DNA of 64,000 nt, from contig OY763323.1 of NCBI GenBank assembly GCA_963667375.1, forward strand, positions 1,798,001-1,862,000, in the 5' to 3' direction. Positions 18,145 to 27,585 of the stretch are shown in pieces. The stretch comes from G963556115 sp963667375 (GTDB lineage: Bacteria; Planctomycetota; SZUA-567). Both the position numbers and the translations under genes were made by a program. Within the stretch, counting starts at the first letter, position 1. Every line of letters starts with the position of its first letter. The notes beneath the pieces are model-generated. The model was not told where the DNA came from and searched no databases. It saw nothing but the letters and a program-made list of their open reading frames with translations.

Positions 18145-19316
18145 TGACAAATTCTGAGATCTTCGTTGAAGTCGAGTGCTCGCAGTGGGTCAAGAATGGA
18201 CAGAATGTCTGTGGCGATGCCTTTCAGTCCACCCGTCTTCTCAATGAGAACCGGCTGATTGCGACGCTCGCTGACGGGCTTGGCAGCGGGGTGAAGGCTA
18301 ATATTCTCGCTACCATGACTGCGACTATGGCGCAGCGGTTCTCGGCGGCAAATCGCGATATAATGAAATTCTCCAAGATTATGAGTGATTCTCTGCCGAT
18401 CTGTCAGGTTCGGAAGATAAGCTACTCTACATTTACAATTGTTGACTGTATACTTGAGGAGCGGGCACGCATTGTTGAACAGGGAAATCCGCCTTTTCTG
18501 CTGATCCGTAACGGTATAAATATTCCGATAGAGCGTGAGCGTATCGGTGGTGAAGATGAAGCTCGTGCCATGTACGCCTCATCCTTTGTCCCTCAGTGCG
18601 GAGACAGGATTATCATCTGTTCTGATGGTGTATCGCAGGCTGGGATCGGCAGTAAGGAATATGCTTTCGGCTGGCAGAGTGAGGGCTGCCGGGACTATAT
18701 ACTCAATGTTCTCTCTCATAAACCGGATATTTCCGCACGTGAGCTGGCGCTTATGGTGCGGAATGCGGCTCTGGCCAAGTGGCCAGATAGAGTTGCCCGT
18801 GATGATATCAGTTGTGCGGTAATTTATTTCCGAAGACCGCGTACGGCACTGGTTCTGAGCGGTCCGCCGTTTGATCAGAATAAAGACCGGGAGTATGCTC
18901 AGCTTCTGCGCAGTCATCGCGGAAGTTCGATAGTGTGCGGCGGCACAACGGCACAGATAATATCGCGTGAACTCGGTGAGAAGATAGAAATGGATCTGGA
19001 CAGTTCCGGTAATGATCTGCCGCCGGCTTCACGAATGAAGCCGGCAACGATGGTGACGGAAGGGATTCTGACTCTGACCCGGGCGGTGCAGTATCTGGAG
19101 TGTGGAACTTATCCTGATAATGATCCGGCCGGTAGAATGGTGGAAGTGCTGCTCAATAATGATCACATAAATTTCGTGATCGGAACCAAAATAAATGAGG
19201 CGCATCAGGATCCGACACTCCCGATAGACCTAGAGATGCGCCGGAATATTATCAAGCGTATGAAAAAGGCTTTGGAGAAGAAGTATCTGAAGGTTGTGGA
19301 TGTTGAATATATTTAG
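18144..19316 (+). CDS. SpoIIE-family PP2C serine/threonine phosphatase
   Basis: 390 residues. Metal-binding acidic motifs of PP2C are present: NVCGDAF, LADGLGSG, IICSDGVSQAG and ARDDISCAVIYF. A C-terminal ~150 residues (from SGPPFDQNKDREYAQLL, with IVCGGTTAQIISRELG) lie beyond the catalytic fold and resemble the extension seen on phosphatases next to HydS proteins. The ATG at 18144 shares bases with the stop of the hydrogenase-sensor gene. It probably acts on a phosphoprotein regulator controlled by that sensor. No cognate kinase or anti-sigma gene lies in the operon; the nearest RsbW-like gene is 40 kb away. Confidence 0.87.
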   Translation: MTNSEIFVEVECSQWVKNGQNVCGDAFQSTRLLNENRLIATLADGLGSGVKANILATMTATMAQRFSAANRDIMKFSKIMSDSLPICQVRKISYSTFTIVDCILEERARIVEQGNPPFLLIRNGINIPIERERIGGEDEARAMYASSFVPQCGDRIIICSDGVSQAGIGSKEYAFGWQSEGCRDYILNVLSHKPDISARELALMVRNAALAKWPDRVARDDISCAVIYFRRPRTALVLSGPPFDQNKDREYAQLLRSHRGSSIVCGGTTAQIISRELGEKIEMDLDSSGNDLPPASRMKPATMVTEGILTLTRAVQYLECGTYPDNDPAGRMVEVLLNNDHINFVIGTKINEAHQDPTLPIDLEMRRNIIKRMKKALEKKYLKVVDVEYI

Positions 19317-19355
19317 CGCCTGTACGGCAGGTAATTTTATGGAGATGCTAGTGTT

Positions 19356-19607
19356 ATGGATAAAATAACGGTTGAGTTATGTATGGGAACTACCTGTTTT
19401 GTGATGGGTGGCTCCGGTCTGGAAGATTTTGTGAATCTCCTGTCACCTGAGGAGAGGTGCCGGGTTGAGATTGTTCCTTCTCCCTGTATCGGTTTGTGCA
19501 AGGATCGTGAGTTTGGTAAGGCTCCGTATGCTCGAATCAATGGCGAAGTGGTACCGGAAGCAACGGTACGGCTGCTTGCAGAAAAGGTTCGAAACTGTAT
19601 CGGCTGA
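19356..19607 (+). CDS. Small thioredoxin-like [2Fe-2S] protein
   Basis: 83 residues, NuoE-like. CMGTTC (C-x4-C) near the N-terminus and CIGLC (C-x3-C) provide the four cluster ligands, with YARINGEVV in the following strand. It resembles the first gene of the operon but is shorter and clearly divergent. It lies directly before the catalytic hydrogenase, so the two are likely partners in electron transfer. Confidence 0.82.
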   Translation: MDKITVELCMGTTCFVMGGSGLEDFVNLLSPEERCRVEIVPSPCIGLCKDREFGKAPYARINGEVVPEATVRLLAEKVRNCIG

Positions 19608-19668
19608 CGGTTGGATTATGCCGTAACCATGCAGGAAGTTTTTAGAATTAATTCAGGAGGGGATGACT

Positions 19669-21117
19669 ATGCAGTGTCAGAATAATGCAACAAAGATAAA
19701 ACGAGAAATACTGATTCGGTTGATTGAGCTTTTCAATAAGGGAGAGCTTGAAACTAAAACCAGAAATATACCGTTTCAGATGATTCCAAAGGAGCAGGAG
19801 AGTATGCGCTGCTGTATCTATAAGGATAGAGCGATAATCAGACTGCGCAGTATAGCTGCTCTCGGCTGGGCGGCTGAGTCTGACACTGATGACAGTAAAC
19901 TGCTCAATGACTACGCCCGTGAAGCGCTCGAACGTGAAGCGCTGGAAGGACCGGTCATGACTGTTCTTGATCTAGCCTGTAAGGGTTGTGTCAATAACCG
20001 TTATTTCATAACTGATGTCTGCCAGGGGTGTCTGGCTCGACCCTGCATGTTCAATTGTCCCAAGGATGCGATTACAGTTGTGAACGGCCGTTCGATAATT
20101 GACCCAGATAAATGTATTGATTGCGGTAAATGTCAGACGGTCTGTCCGTATAATGCGGTTACCAAGGTTTCTGTTCCCTGCGAGCAGGCTTGTCCGGTAG
20201 GGGCTATCAGTAAGAATAAGACTGGAAAAGCGACGATTGATTTTGATAAATGCACCAGCTGCGGGCGGTGTATGCGTTCCTGTCCATTCGGTGCGGTTAT
20301 GGAAAAATCTCAGGTCATTGATGTCGCCAGAGCCCTTAAAAAGGAGTGTGAGGTGGTGGCAATGCTGGCGCCGGCGATTGTCGGGCAGTTCCCGGGAAGT
20401 CTGGAGCAGATAGCGGCAGGACTGGTCAAGCTCGGCTTTGACCGGGTTGTTGAAGTTGCTCAGGGAGCGGATGTTACTACGGTCAAGGAGGCGGAGGAAT
20501 TTATTGAACGCATGGCCAAAGGCGAACCGTTTATGACAACCTCCTGCTGTCCGGCGTATGTGCAGAGTGTTAAGAAACATATTACAGACCTGCTGCCGTA
20601 TGTCTCAGAGACCAGAACTCCAATGCATTATACCGCCGCTGCCGAGAAAGAGCGGAATAAGGACTGCGTTACAGTTTTTGTCGGACCTTGCGTGGCCAAG
20701 CGGCAGGAGGGATTTGATGATGATTGTGTCGATTATGTTCTGACCTTTGAGGAATTAGGGACCTTCTTTGTCGCTAATAATATCGAAATAGAACAGCTTG
20801 ACGGTATTGTCTTCGATTCGCAGCCGAGTCGTGAAGGCAGAGGTTTTGCCATAACCGGTGGGGTGGCAGGTGCGGTTGAAGCCTACGCCCCGGATGATGC
20901 CGGTATAAAGTCGGTAAGTATAAATGGTCTTTCTGCAAAGGCGCTCAAGAAATTGCAGATGTATGCAGAGGGTAAGCTGAAGGATGCGAATCTGATCGAA
21001 GTCATGACCTGTGAAGGCGGGTGTGTCGCGGGAGCAGGAGCAATGGCGACACCGGTGAGTGCTTCCCGGGAGGTCAAAAAAATATGTGAGGCCAGTTGCA
21101 GTATAAGTAAAAAGTGA
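19669..21117 (+). CDS. Catalytic monomeric [FeFe] hydrogenase (group B-like)
   Basis: Proton-reducing, H2-evolving enzyme, 482 residues. After an N-terminal region with CKGCVNNRYF and CQGCLARPC come two 2[4Fe-4S]-type stretches (CIDCGKCQTVCP and CTSCGRCMRSCP). The H-cluster domain has the full set: TTSCCPAY (both Cys), VGPCVAKRQEG and MTCEGGCVAGAG. The intact L1 Cys contrasts with the sensor gene upstream. Start ATG at 19669 is preferred: AGGAGG is 8 bases away, versus 2 for the ATG at 19663. Likely disposes of fermentative reducing power from ferredoxin. Maturases HydE, HydF and HydG are not in the window. Confidence 0.93.
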   Translation: MQCQNNATKIKREILIRLIELFNKGELETKTRNIPFQMIPKEQESMRCCIYKDRAIIRLRSIAALGWAAESDTDDSKLLNDYAREALEREALEGPVMTVLDLACKGCVNNRYFITDVCQGCLARPCMFNCPKDAITVVNGRSIIDPDKCIDCGKCQTVCPYNAVTKVSVPCEQACPVGAISKNKTGKATIDFDKCTSCGRCMRSCPFGAVMEKSQVIDVARALKKECEVVAMLAPAIVGQFPGSLEQIAAGLVKLGFDRVVEVAQGADVTTVKEAEEFIERMAKGEPFMTTSCCPAYVQSVKKHITDLLPYVSETRTPMHYTAAAEKERNKDCVTVFVGPCVAKRQEGFDDDCVDYVLTFEELGTFFVANNIEIEQLDGIVFDSQPSREGRGFAITGGVAGAVEAYAPDDAGIKSVSINGLSAKALKKLQMYAEGKLKDANLIEVMTCEGGCVAGAGAMATPVSASREVKKICEASCSISKK

Positions 21118-21142
21118 TAATTTATATTGGTTTTAGTTGCGT

Positions 21143-21174
21143 AGCTGGAGACGGTAGTGATACCGTCTCCAGCT
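21143..21174. terminator. Strong hairpin between convergent hydrogenase operon and TPR gene
   Basis: Perfect 14-bp stem (21143-21156 with 21161-21174), GTGA tetraloop. No long T-run follows on either strand, so termination is plausible but the U-tract is weak. Confidence 0.6.
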
Positions 21175-21210
21175 GTTTAAAGCGATAATTTGGCTTTCTG
21201 TCTCAAATCA

Positions 21211-24200
21211 TTATTCTTTTTCAGGCTGTAGAGTAAAGCTGGTGCGGACCGGGAGATCGGCTTTGAAGCAGAAATTACGGAAGTCCTTATATTCAGCGCT
21301 GGTTATTCTGATCTTTTTGAGTTCCATGACGTAATCAAGCTTCAGGGTATTGTTTATCCGGCTGAATCTGATACTGAGGCTGCCGAACGGTTCATCAATG
21401 CTTATATCTGCTGGCATTTTCTCTGTGAGCTCCCAGTTGGCAGGCCACTCTATCTTGAGGTGTCGTTCGACCTTATAAAGCGTGGGCAGAATCAGATCGG
21501 TGCTTCTTTGGGAGGTGATGGCAAATGAACTCAGTTCTTCCGGGAAAGAGCCGTTTGAATCTTCGGTTCGGCTGAGTAGTGGTCGTGGAAGACTGAAAGA
21601 AAGTTCATTGTTGTCATTCATCTGGGCATAGTCTCGAATTCGAACTCGACCTTTGAGCATAACTTCATCCTTGTCAAGCCCATCGTTGGTGCCGAAGTCT
21701 TCAACTACACCGGCACTCACATGACCATAGCGCTCGGTACATACGGCTCGTAAAACATTATCCCAGGTCTGGTGGTTACTGAACCAGGCACGCAGGTACA
21801 TTGATGATTCGCCGGTTGTTGCAATGGTAAAATCTATGTCAGCGGTGCCTTCGGCATTTATGCCTATGCCGCTGTAGTCGATCCAGCGGTTGCTATCGGC
21901 GGAATATGCAGGGGTTGCGGTCATCTCCGCGCCGTCAGGGCGGATGATTACCGCGGTTGCACCGGCATCGGTAGAAGGATTTGAATCTATAGTGCGGAAC
22001 ATCATTGTACCGTCAAGATAGTATGGTTTGCCGTCGATTTCGGCATATGAGATGCAGTGATTGAAGTGTGACAGCAGCGGCAGGCTGAAGTCTTCCTTGC
22101 CCCGTCCTTTAACCATATTATTACTCTGGGTTGAACGCAGCAGCAGTGGCCAGGATTCGATTCCTGCGAGTTTGGCCATGACATTAATGAGTGTTGCTTT
22201 GTCTTTGCAGTCTCCGAATCTGCGGGTGAAAATAGTACCGGCATTGTATGGTTTATAACCGTGTACTCCAAATTCCCAGGCATTATTTCTGACCTCGGTG
22301 GTAACCCAGTTATAGATAGCTTCCAGCTTTTCCCGGTCATCTTTGGCGTTTATGGTAAGATCTTTCACCTTTGCCGCTATCTCTGGAGTAGACTGATTCT
22401 GATCGCGTATGAGATTCCAGTACCAGCGGGCAAGACTGTCCCAGTCTTTGAAGGTAGATACTTCCACCGTCGGGGACAGCTCATTGAGTGGCGGTGAGTT
22501 GGGGTTCAGCGTAATTGCAGGGAGGTCTTTGATATTCCAGGTATAGGTGACTTCGGAGTCGCTGTGGTCAATAGCCGGATCCGGAACGTCTCCAATGGTA
22601 TTAAAGTAAAGTTTTTCAGAGACCGGGAATGTAAGGATATAGCGTGATTCCAGAACCGGTACGGTGTTACTGAAAAGATTGATATTGCCGAAATATGATC
22701 CGAAAAAGTTGGGTTTGGTCTGCGAGACGGTGTACTCGATTTCAATAATGTCGCCTGCATCCAGTGCCGGAAAATCTATCAGCGCTATACTTTTACTGCC
22801 GTCTCTGGGAATAATCGAATTCTGGGACTGGCTGATTGAACCGTCTGGGTGTATAACCCGGGCGATATCAATATGGGTTTGCTCAGTCTCAGCGTCAAAC
22901 CATATGGGGTAGCGCTTCAGTACTTCCGCACCTTTTTTGGTGAGCGTTTTGATTACCATATGGGCGGTGCGGTTGCGTGTGCCACCCAGGTTCAGATGAT
23001 CATACTTTTCACTGAGAATATATACTTTATCACTTCCGGCAGGGATTCTGTCTTTACTTACTGTGTCTACATATTCCTGAAGATTGTTTATCTGTTTGAG
23101 CGGTGACTCCCGGTGGATACCACGGAATTCAAGATAGCGTAACAGTTCGATATCCGCAGGGTTATAACTGAGAGCTTCCTTATAGCAGGAGAGGGCTTTG
23201 TCCTGTTCATGAAGGGTACCGGCATAGTAATCGCCAAGAAGCCTGGTGAAGACGGCGTTTTTGGGGAATAATTTTCTGGCATCTTCTATTGCTGAAAGGG
23301 CAGTGCTATCAGCTGTTGTCAGTAGCAGCTGTATATATTCTTCACGAATTTTGCTGTTGTATGGTTGAAGTTCAAGATATTGTCTGGCAAAGGTTTCCGC
23401 TTCGGAAATTTTGCCTTTACGCATTAGCAGGCGAAAAATATTGATGGCTGTGGTGCTGTTGGTGGCATCTGTGGCGTAAGAAGCCTTGAAAGCCGCAAGC
23501 GAGTCATCAATGGTCGTGCTGTCTATGCCGGCATGACCGAGAATGCGCTGTACAGCAGGATTCTGGGGATCGCGTCTGGCCATTTCTCTTGCGACCTGCA
23601 GCGCCCGGCTTTCCCAACCGCGCGCTTTATACAGGTCATAACGTACGATATTGGTTATTACCGCTATCGGGTTGATTTCAAGTGCGTCAGTGATATAGGT
23701 TTCGGCTCGTTGCGGGCTGTTCTGGGAATTAAGATAGTATTGTGCCAGTTCAGCACGGGCAAGAATATTCTCCGGATCCAGCTTGATCGCCTTTTCCAGT
23801 GACATGCGTTTCATATTCTCTTCACGGTCAGCAATAAAGCGCTTACTTTCATCACTGGCACGGGCAATTGTGATAAGATATATTGCGGTATCAGGACTGT
23901 AGCGGGCAGCTGTCAGCAGGAGATGCCGTGGTGCTTGTGGGGTATCAGCTAGTGTCTCCCGGGCCAGCAGGAGATAGCCGAGAAAGTATGCCGCTAGATG
24001 ATTGGTATTGTCACTGCTGAAGATATAGGCCAGCTGCTGCTCGGCACCTGTACTTATAGCCGGCAGAGCAGGTGGCTGCTCGGTCTTTGAGTCAGTGCTG
24101 AGTTTAAGGAGTTGCTCTGTAGTCAATTCGGCTGGCGTATTCAGCTGCAGCTGGTCTTTATTTATTTTACTGCCGTCTGGAGCGGTAAGACGCAGATAGA

Positions 24201-24945
24201 AGCTTGCTGTGTCTTTATTCTTGAATTTCAGGCAGAGCAGGTTGATCCCGTCATGCAGCTGCAGACCTATCGCCTGCTGATCTGCCACGATATTGCGTTC
24301 GGATATTGTCTTGAGTATCTGGTATGAGTTTAATTCCAGCTCCAGAGGTACACTGCTGCCGAAATGCAGTGCTGCCTGCTGGTCACCCTTGGCATTAATG
24401 ATTATGTATGCTGTCTCCATACTGTTTTCACTGCCGCCAAGTATCGCCCCAAGTGGAATTTCCGCATCCGGGGCTTTACTTGTTATATGGAGAATCTCTT
24501 TACTCTCCGTATCCTGTATATAAACGTTATCAATGAAATCCAGCTGTCGGGTAAGTTCTCTAATCGCATTGCTTTCGCCTTCCAGCTTTTTAAGTGCTAT
24601 TTCAGCCAGAGCAAGCCGGGATTTGAGGGTTGCCGGTAATTCGCCGGTGTCAATTTTTTTTATGGTCTCAAGCGGATCCTGCAGCTCGCCGGTGAATTTT
24701 GAGAGCTCAAGAATTTTTTCAAGCAGAAATTCACTGGCGGCAAGGTTGAAGGCCGGATCTTTTTTTTCCAGATATTCCTTGATGGTAGCGGAGAGCAGCC
24801 CGGTGTATTCCATCTGAGCGCTGAGTGGTTCACCGTTTATTTCCAGATTCTGGGCTTCAGTGAGTATTTTGGTATCGAGTGCCGAGGCTGTATGTGCTAA
24901 CAGCAGCAGTCCGGTCAATAGTATGCTAAGCAGTTTTTTTTTCAT
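21211..24945 (-). CDS. Secreted TPR protein with DUF3857 and transglutaminase-like domain
   Basis: 1244 residues. Signal peptide ends near HTASA. The first ~620 residues are helical with TPR-like repeats (for example AIKLDPENILARAELAQYYL and ALSYNPADIELLRYLEF). DUF3857 (SEKYDHLNLGGTRNRTAHMV onward) follows, then a transglutaminase-like domain whose Cys lies in RRFGDCKDKA, His in LSHFNHC and Asp in YLDGTM. The C-terminal ~250 residues are beta-rich. DUF3857-transglutaminase proteins are common in Bacteroidetes and PVC bacteria, periplasmic, of unknown substrate. The long TPR front makes this one about twice the usual length. Transcribed alone, convergent with the hydrogenase operon. Confidence 0.85.
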   Translation of the reverse strand: MKKKLLSILLTGLLLLAHTASALDTKILTEAQNLEINGEPLSAQMEYTGLLSATIKEYLEKKDPAFNLAASEFLLEKILELSKFTGELQDPLETIKKIDTGELPATLKSRLALAEIALKKLEGESNAIRELTRQLDFIDNVYIQDTESKEILHITSKAPDAEIPLGAILGGSENSMETAYIIINAKGDQQAALHFGSSVPLELELNSYQILKTISERNIVADQQAIGLQLHDGINLLCLKFKNKDTASFYLRLTAPDGSKINKDQLQLNTPAELTTEQLLKLSTDSKTEQPPALPAISTGAEQQLAYIFSSDNTNHLAAYFLGYLLLARETLADTPQAPRHLLLTAARYSPDTAIYLITIARASDESKRFIADREENMKRMSLEKAIKLDPENILARAELAQYYLNSQNSPQRAETYITDALEINPIAVITNIVRYDLYKARGWESRALQVAREMARRDPQNPAVQRILGHAGIDSTTIDDSLAAFKASYATDATNSTTAINIFRLLMRKGKISEAETFARQYLELQPYNSKIREEYIQLLLTTADSTALSAIEDARKLFPKNAVFTRLLGDYYAGTLHEQDKALSCYKEALSYNPADIELLRYLEFRGIHRESPLKQINNLQEYVDTVSKDRIPAGSDKVYILSEKYDHLNLGGTRNRTAHMVIKTLTKKGAEVLKRYPIWFDAETEQTHIDIARVIHPDGSISQSQNSIIPRDGSKSIALIDFPALDAGDIIEIEYTVSQTKPNFFGSYFGNINLFSNTVPVLESRYILTFPVSEKLYFNTIGDVPDPAIDHSDSEVTYTWNIKDLPAITLNPNSPPLNELSPTVEVSTFKDWDSLARWYWNLIRDQNQSTPEIAAKVKDLTINAKDDREKLEAIYNWVTTEVRNNAWEFGVHGYKPYNAGTIFTRRFGDCKDKATLINVMAKLAGIESWPLLLRSTQSNNMVKGRGKEDFSLPLLSHFNHCISYAEIDGKPYYLDGTMMFRTIDSNPSTDAGATAVIIRPDGAEMTATPAYSADSNRWIDYSGIGINAEGTADIDFTIATTGESSMYLRAWFSNHQTWDNVLRAVCTERYGHVSAGVVEDFGTNDGLDKDEVMLKGRVRIRDYAQMNDNNELSFSLPRPLLSRTEDSNGSFPEELSSFAITSQRSTDLILPTLYKVERHLKIEWPANWELTEKMPADISIDEPFGSLSIRFSRINNTLKLDYVMELKKIRITSAEYKDFRNFCFKADLPVRTSFTLQPEKE

Positions 24946-24977
24946 TCGTGGCTGGCCTCAAAGTCATTGTCTGTAAA

Positions 24978-25010
24978 ATAACCCTATAATACATTGTATT
25001 ATAGGGTTAT
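24978..25010 (-). terminator. 33-bp palindrome, terminator after RNase E/G
   Basis: Arms 24978-24993 and 24995-25010 are perfect complements around one base. On the minus strand it ends GGGTTATTTT. It sits 41 bases past the RNase stop codon and upstream of the TPR gene, so it probably ends the RNase transcript. Confidence 0.7.
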
Positions 25011-25050
25011 GAGTGGTTGATTACTATACTAAAGTTTGTGCAAAAGATTC

Positions 25051-27585
25051 TTATTTAATGATCACAAACTTATCCGGAAGGAGCGTCGGATCACTGATAA
25101 GGCTTATACAGTTATGAAACTCTTCTTCGAGGGCGGTAAGTGAGACTCGTGCCTTATTTGATATTGCCAGCGCTGTTTCCGGATTCATCTTGACCTTGCA
25201 GTCTTTGCCGTCCTGCAGCTCGGTACGCAGCGCGCGCAGAAATTCGGTCTCGACAGTGGCTATATTCTTTACGACACCGGTACCACCGCAGTGCGGGCAG
25301 GTATCGAAATGACTCAGATTAAGACTCTGCCGCATTCGCTGCCTAGTCATTTCCATTATACCAAGAGCACTTATAGGAAGAATCGTCGTCTTGGCGCGGT
25401 CTGCTTTCATGGCATTGCGGAAGGTGTTTTCGACGGTTCTGCGGTCATCCTCAGATTCCATGTCGATGAAGTCAATCATTACCAGTCCGCCCATATCCCG
25501 CAGCCGCAGCTGTTTGGCTATTTCCAGCGCGGCTTCTTTATTTATCTTCAGAACCATATCGTGAGAGGATTTTCCTTTCAGATATTTTCCAGTGTTTACA
25601 TCTATTGCCACCATTGCTTCTGTCTGTTCTATTATCAGCTCGCCACCGCTTTTCAGGCGTACAGATTTACTGAAGAGTTCACTGATCTCCTCCTCGACTT
25701 CGTAGTGGCTGAACAGTGGCTCGGAGCCGCCATAGTATTTGGCGCGCTTGATATCTTCTGGCATGGTCAGTTTGAGGAAATCCTGAGCGCGCTTGAATTC
25801 ATCTTCTGAATCGATATACATGGTGTCAATATTGTCGGTAAAGTAATCGCGGATCGAGCGAATAACCAGATCACTCTCCTGATAGATCGGCATCGGTCCT
25901 TTGACGTTCTTGGTATGATTGCCGATAGCCTCCCAGAGCATGATCAGATATTCCAGGTCACGCTGCAGTTCATCCTTGCCCTTACCCATACCAGCAGTAC
26001 GGATGATATAACCCATATCATTAGGGGGATCAAGCTGTTCGAGTGCTTTGCGCAGTTCTTCACGCTGGGCTTTATCGGTTATTTTCTTGCTTACACCCCG
26101 CTTCTTAACTGCCGGCATAAGCACCAGATAACGTCCGGGAAGCGAGATATAGGTGGTGAGACTTGGTCCTTTGGTTGCAACCTGTTCGCGGGTAATCTGT
26201 ACCAGTATTTCCTGCCCCTTCTGAAGCATATGGTTGATTGGAGGGCGCTTGCTGGAAGGTTTCTGACGATTGGGCTTGCCAAGGATTTCTTCATATCCGC
26301 CAAATGGATAAATTATATCCCGCACATGCAGGAAACCATTCTTCTCAGCGCCGATATTTACAAAAGCCGCCTGCAGGTTGGGCTCCACATTTTCGACTAC
26401 ACCTTTGAAAATATTGCCGTGTACAAATTCGCCGCCGGATTTCTCGATATAAATCTCTTCAAGCCCCTTTTTGCCGGCTATGGCTACACGGATTTCTCCA
26501 TGATCAACCACATTCATCAGCATATTGCGCCCGGTTTCACGGCGCTGAGGAGCAGTGTTTTCCTTCTCTTTCTCTGCAAGAATAGCCGAAGCTGTGATTG
26601 GAGCAGGGTGTGGCATTGCGACAGATTCAGCGGTTGTGCTACTGCCGTTTTCAGGTTTATCCTGTTCTTTCTTTTTGCGTTTGTTTCTGCGCCGGCGGGC
26701 AGAGCGGGAAAGCTTTTTCTCACCGTCTTCTGAGTTATCACTCTCGTTTTCTTCGAGTTGCTCATCGCCGGTTGTTGTCTGGCCGCTAGCCGGTTCGAAC
26801 GTTTTTGTAGTTTCAGCCTTTGCTTCAGATACAGGTTCGGTGGTATGTGACTTGGCTGCCTTCTGCTCAAGTGCCAGCAGACCACCACTTATTTTTTCAC
26901 CGGAAAGTGTGGGCGCTTTGGCAGCAGGGGCAGTTGCTGACTCGGTTTTTGCGGGAGAGTTGTCACGTTTGGGACGTTTTCGACTTATTGGTTTGGCTTC
27001 GTCAGCGGATTTCTTATCAGAACTGGCATCGCTGGTGTCGGCGGTTTTTTTCTGAGTTTCAGTGACCGTTTCCTTCTGGGCGTTTACGGCTTTTGCTGCC
27101 GGCTTTTGCTGCGCTCTGGCTGCGAGGCGTTCTTCAATAGTCATTGCGCCGATAGACTTCTCACGGCGTTCTTCAGTGCCGGATGAGGCTGCTGCAGCTT
27201 CGACCTCGACCTCAGGAAGAATGTCTTCTGCTGTAGTATCTTCCGAAACTGGCGGTATCAATTTGGCCTCCGGCAGCTCCCGGTCTTCGGCAGCCGGTTT
27301 ACTTTTGGCTGCAGTCTTTTTGCTGACCTTTTTTGAGGTAGCTTTCTTGGTAGTTTTTTTGGTGGCGACCTTTTTGGCAGTGGCTTTTTTGGACGTTTTT
27401 TTAGTTGGGGTCTGGACTGCGGCCATCTTAGTGGTGGTCTTTTTTGCAGTTTTTTTGGCTGTTTTTTTAGCCGTTTTCTTTTTGGTTGTTTTTTTCTTGG
27501 TTGCAGCGGAATCGGTAGTTACGCTTTCCTGCTCTTTTTTCTCAGCGGTACCACCAGCTTTTGCTGCGGTTTTCTTTTTAGTCAA
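25051..27585 (-). CDS. rng: Ribonuclease E/G with histone-H1-like lysine-rich N-terminal tail
   Basis: Endoribonuclease for mRNA decay and rRNA processing, 844 residues. Residues ~1-110 are Lys/Thr/Ala repeats (KKTAKKTAKK, KKATAKKVATKK) like histone H1 or AlgP. Residues ~110-340 are acidic and disordered. The catalytic half begins with the S1 domain (FKGVVENVEPNLQAAFVNIG). The DNase-I-like site includes AMVAIDVNTGKY and VMIDFIDMESEDDRR, and the Zn-link is CPHCGGTG. In E. coli RNase E the disordered region is C-terminal; here it is N-terminal. Start is TTG at 27585 with CGGAG 8 bases upstream, an unusual start but well supported. Follows the DUF2344 gene on the same strand. Confidence 0.9.
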   Translation of the reverse strand: MTKKKTAAKAGGTAEKKEQESVTTDSAATKKKTTKKKTAKKTAKKTAKKTTTKMAAVQTPTKKTSKKATAKKVATKKTTKKATSKKVSKKTAAKSKPAAEDRELPEAKLIPPVSEDTTAEDILPEVEVEAAAASSGTEERREKSIGAMTIEERLAARAQQKPAAKAVNAQKETVTETQKKTADTSDASSDKKSADEAKPISRKRPKRDNSPAKTESATAPAAKAPTLSGEKISGGLLALEQKAAKSHTTEPVSEAKAETTKTFEPASGQTTTGDEQLEENESDNSEDGEKKLSRSARRRRNKRKKKEQDKPENGSSTTAESVAMPHPAPITASAILAEKEKENTAPQRRETGRNMLMNVVDHGEIRVAIAGKKGLEEIYIEKSGGEFVHGNIFKGVVENVEPNLQAAFVNIGAEKNGFLHVRDIIYPFGGYEEILGKPNRQKPSSKRPPINHMLQKGQEILVQITREQVATKGPSLTTYISLPGRYLVLMPAVKKRGVSKKITDKAQREELRKALEQLDPPNDMGYIIRTAGMGKGKDELQRDLEYLIMLWEAIGNHTKNVKGPMPIYQESDLVIRSIRDYFTDNIDTMYIDSEDEFKRAQDFLKLTMPEDIKRAKYYGGSEPLFSHYEVEEEISELFSKSVRLKSGGELIIEQTEAMVAIDVNTGKYLKGKSSHDMVLKINKEAALEIAKQLRLRDMGGLVMIDFIDMESEDDRRTVENTFRNAMKADRAKTTILPISALGIMEMTRQRMRQSLNLSHFDTCPHCGGTGVVKNIATVETEFLRALRTELQDGKDCKVKMNPETALAISNKARVSLTALEEEFHNCISLISDPTLLPDKFVIIK

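Noticed and set aside
17257..18150. 297-codon minus-strand open frame in the HydS gene
   Set aside because: Antisense shadow; the plus-strand protein is clearly conserved.
25915..26733. Long plus-strand open frame opposite the RNase E/G gene
   Set aside because: Fully inside a well-supported gene on the other strand, with no recognisable motifs.
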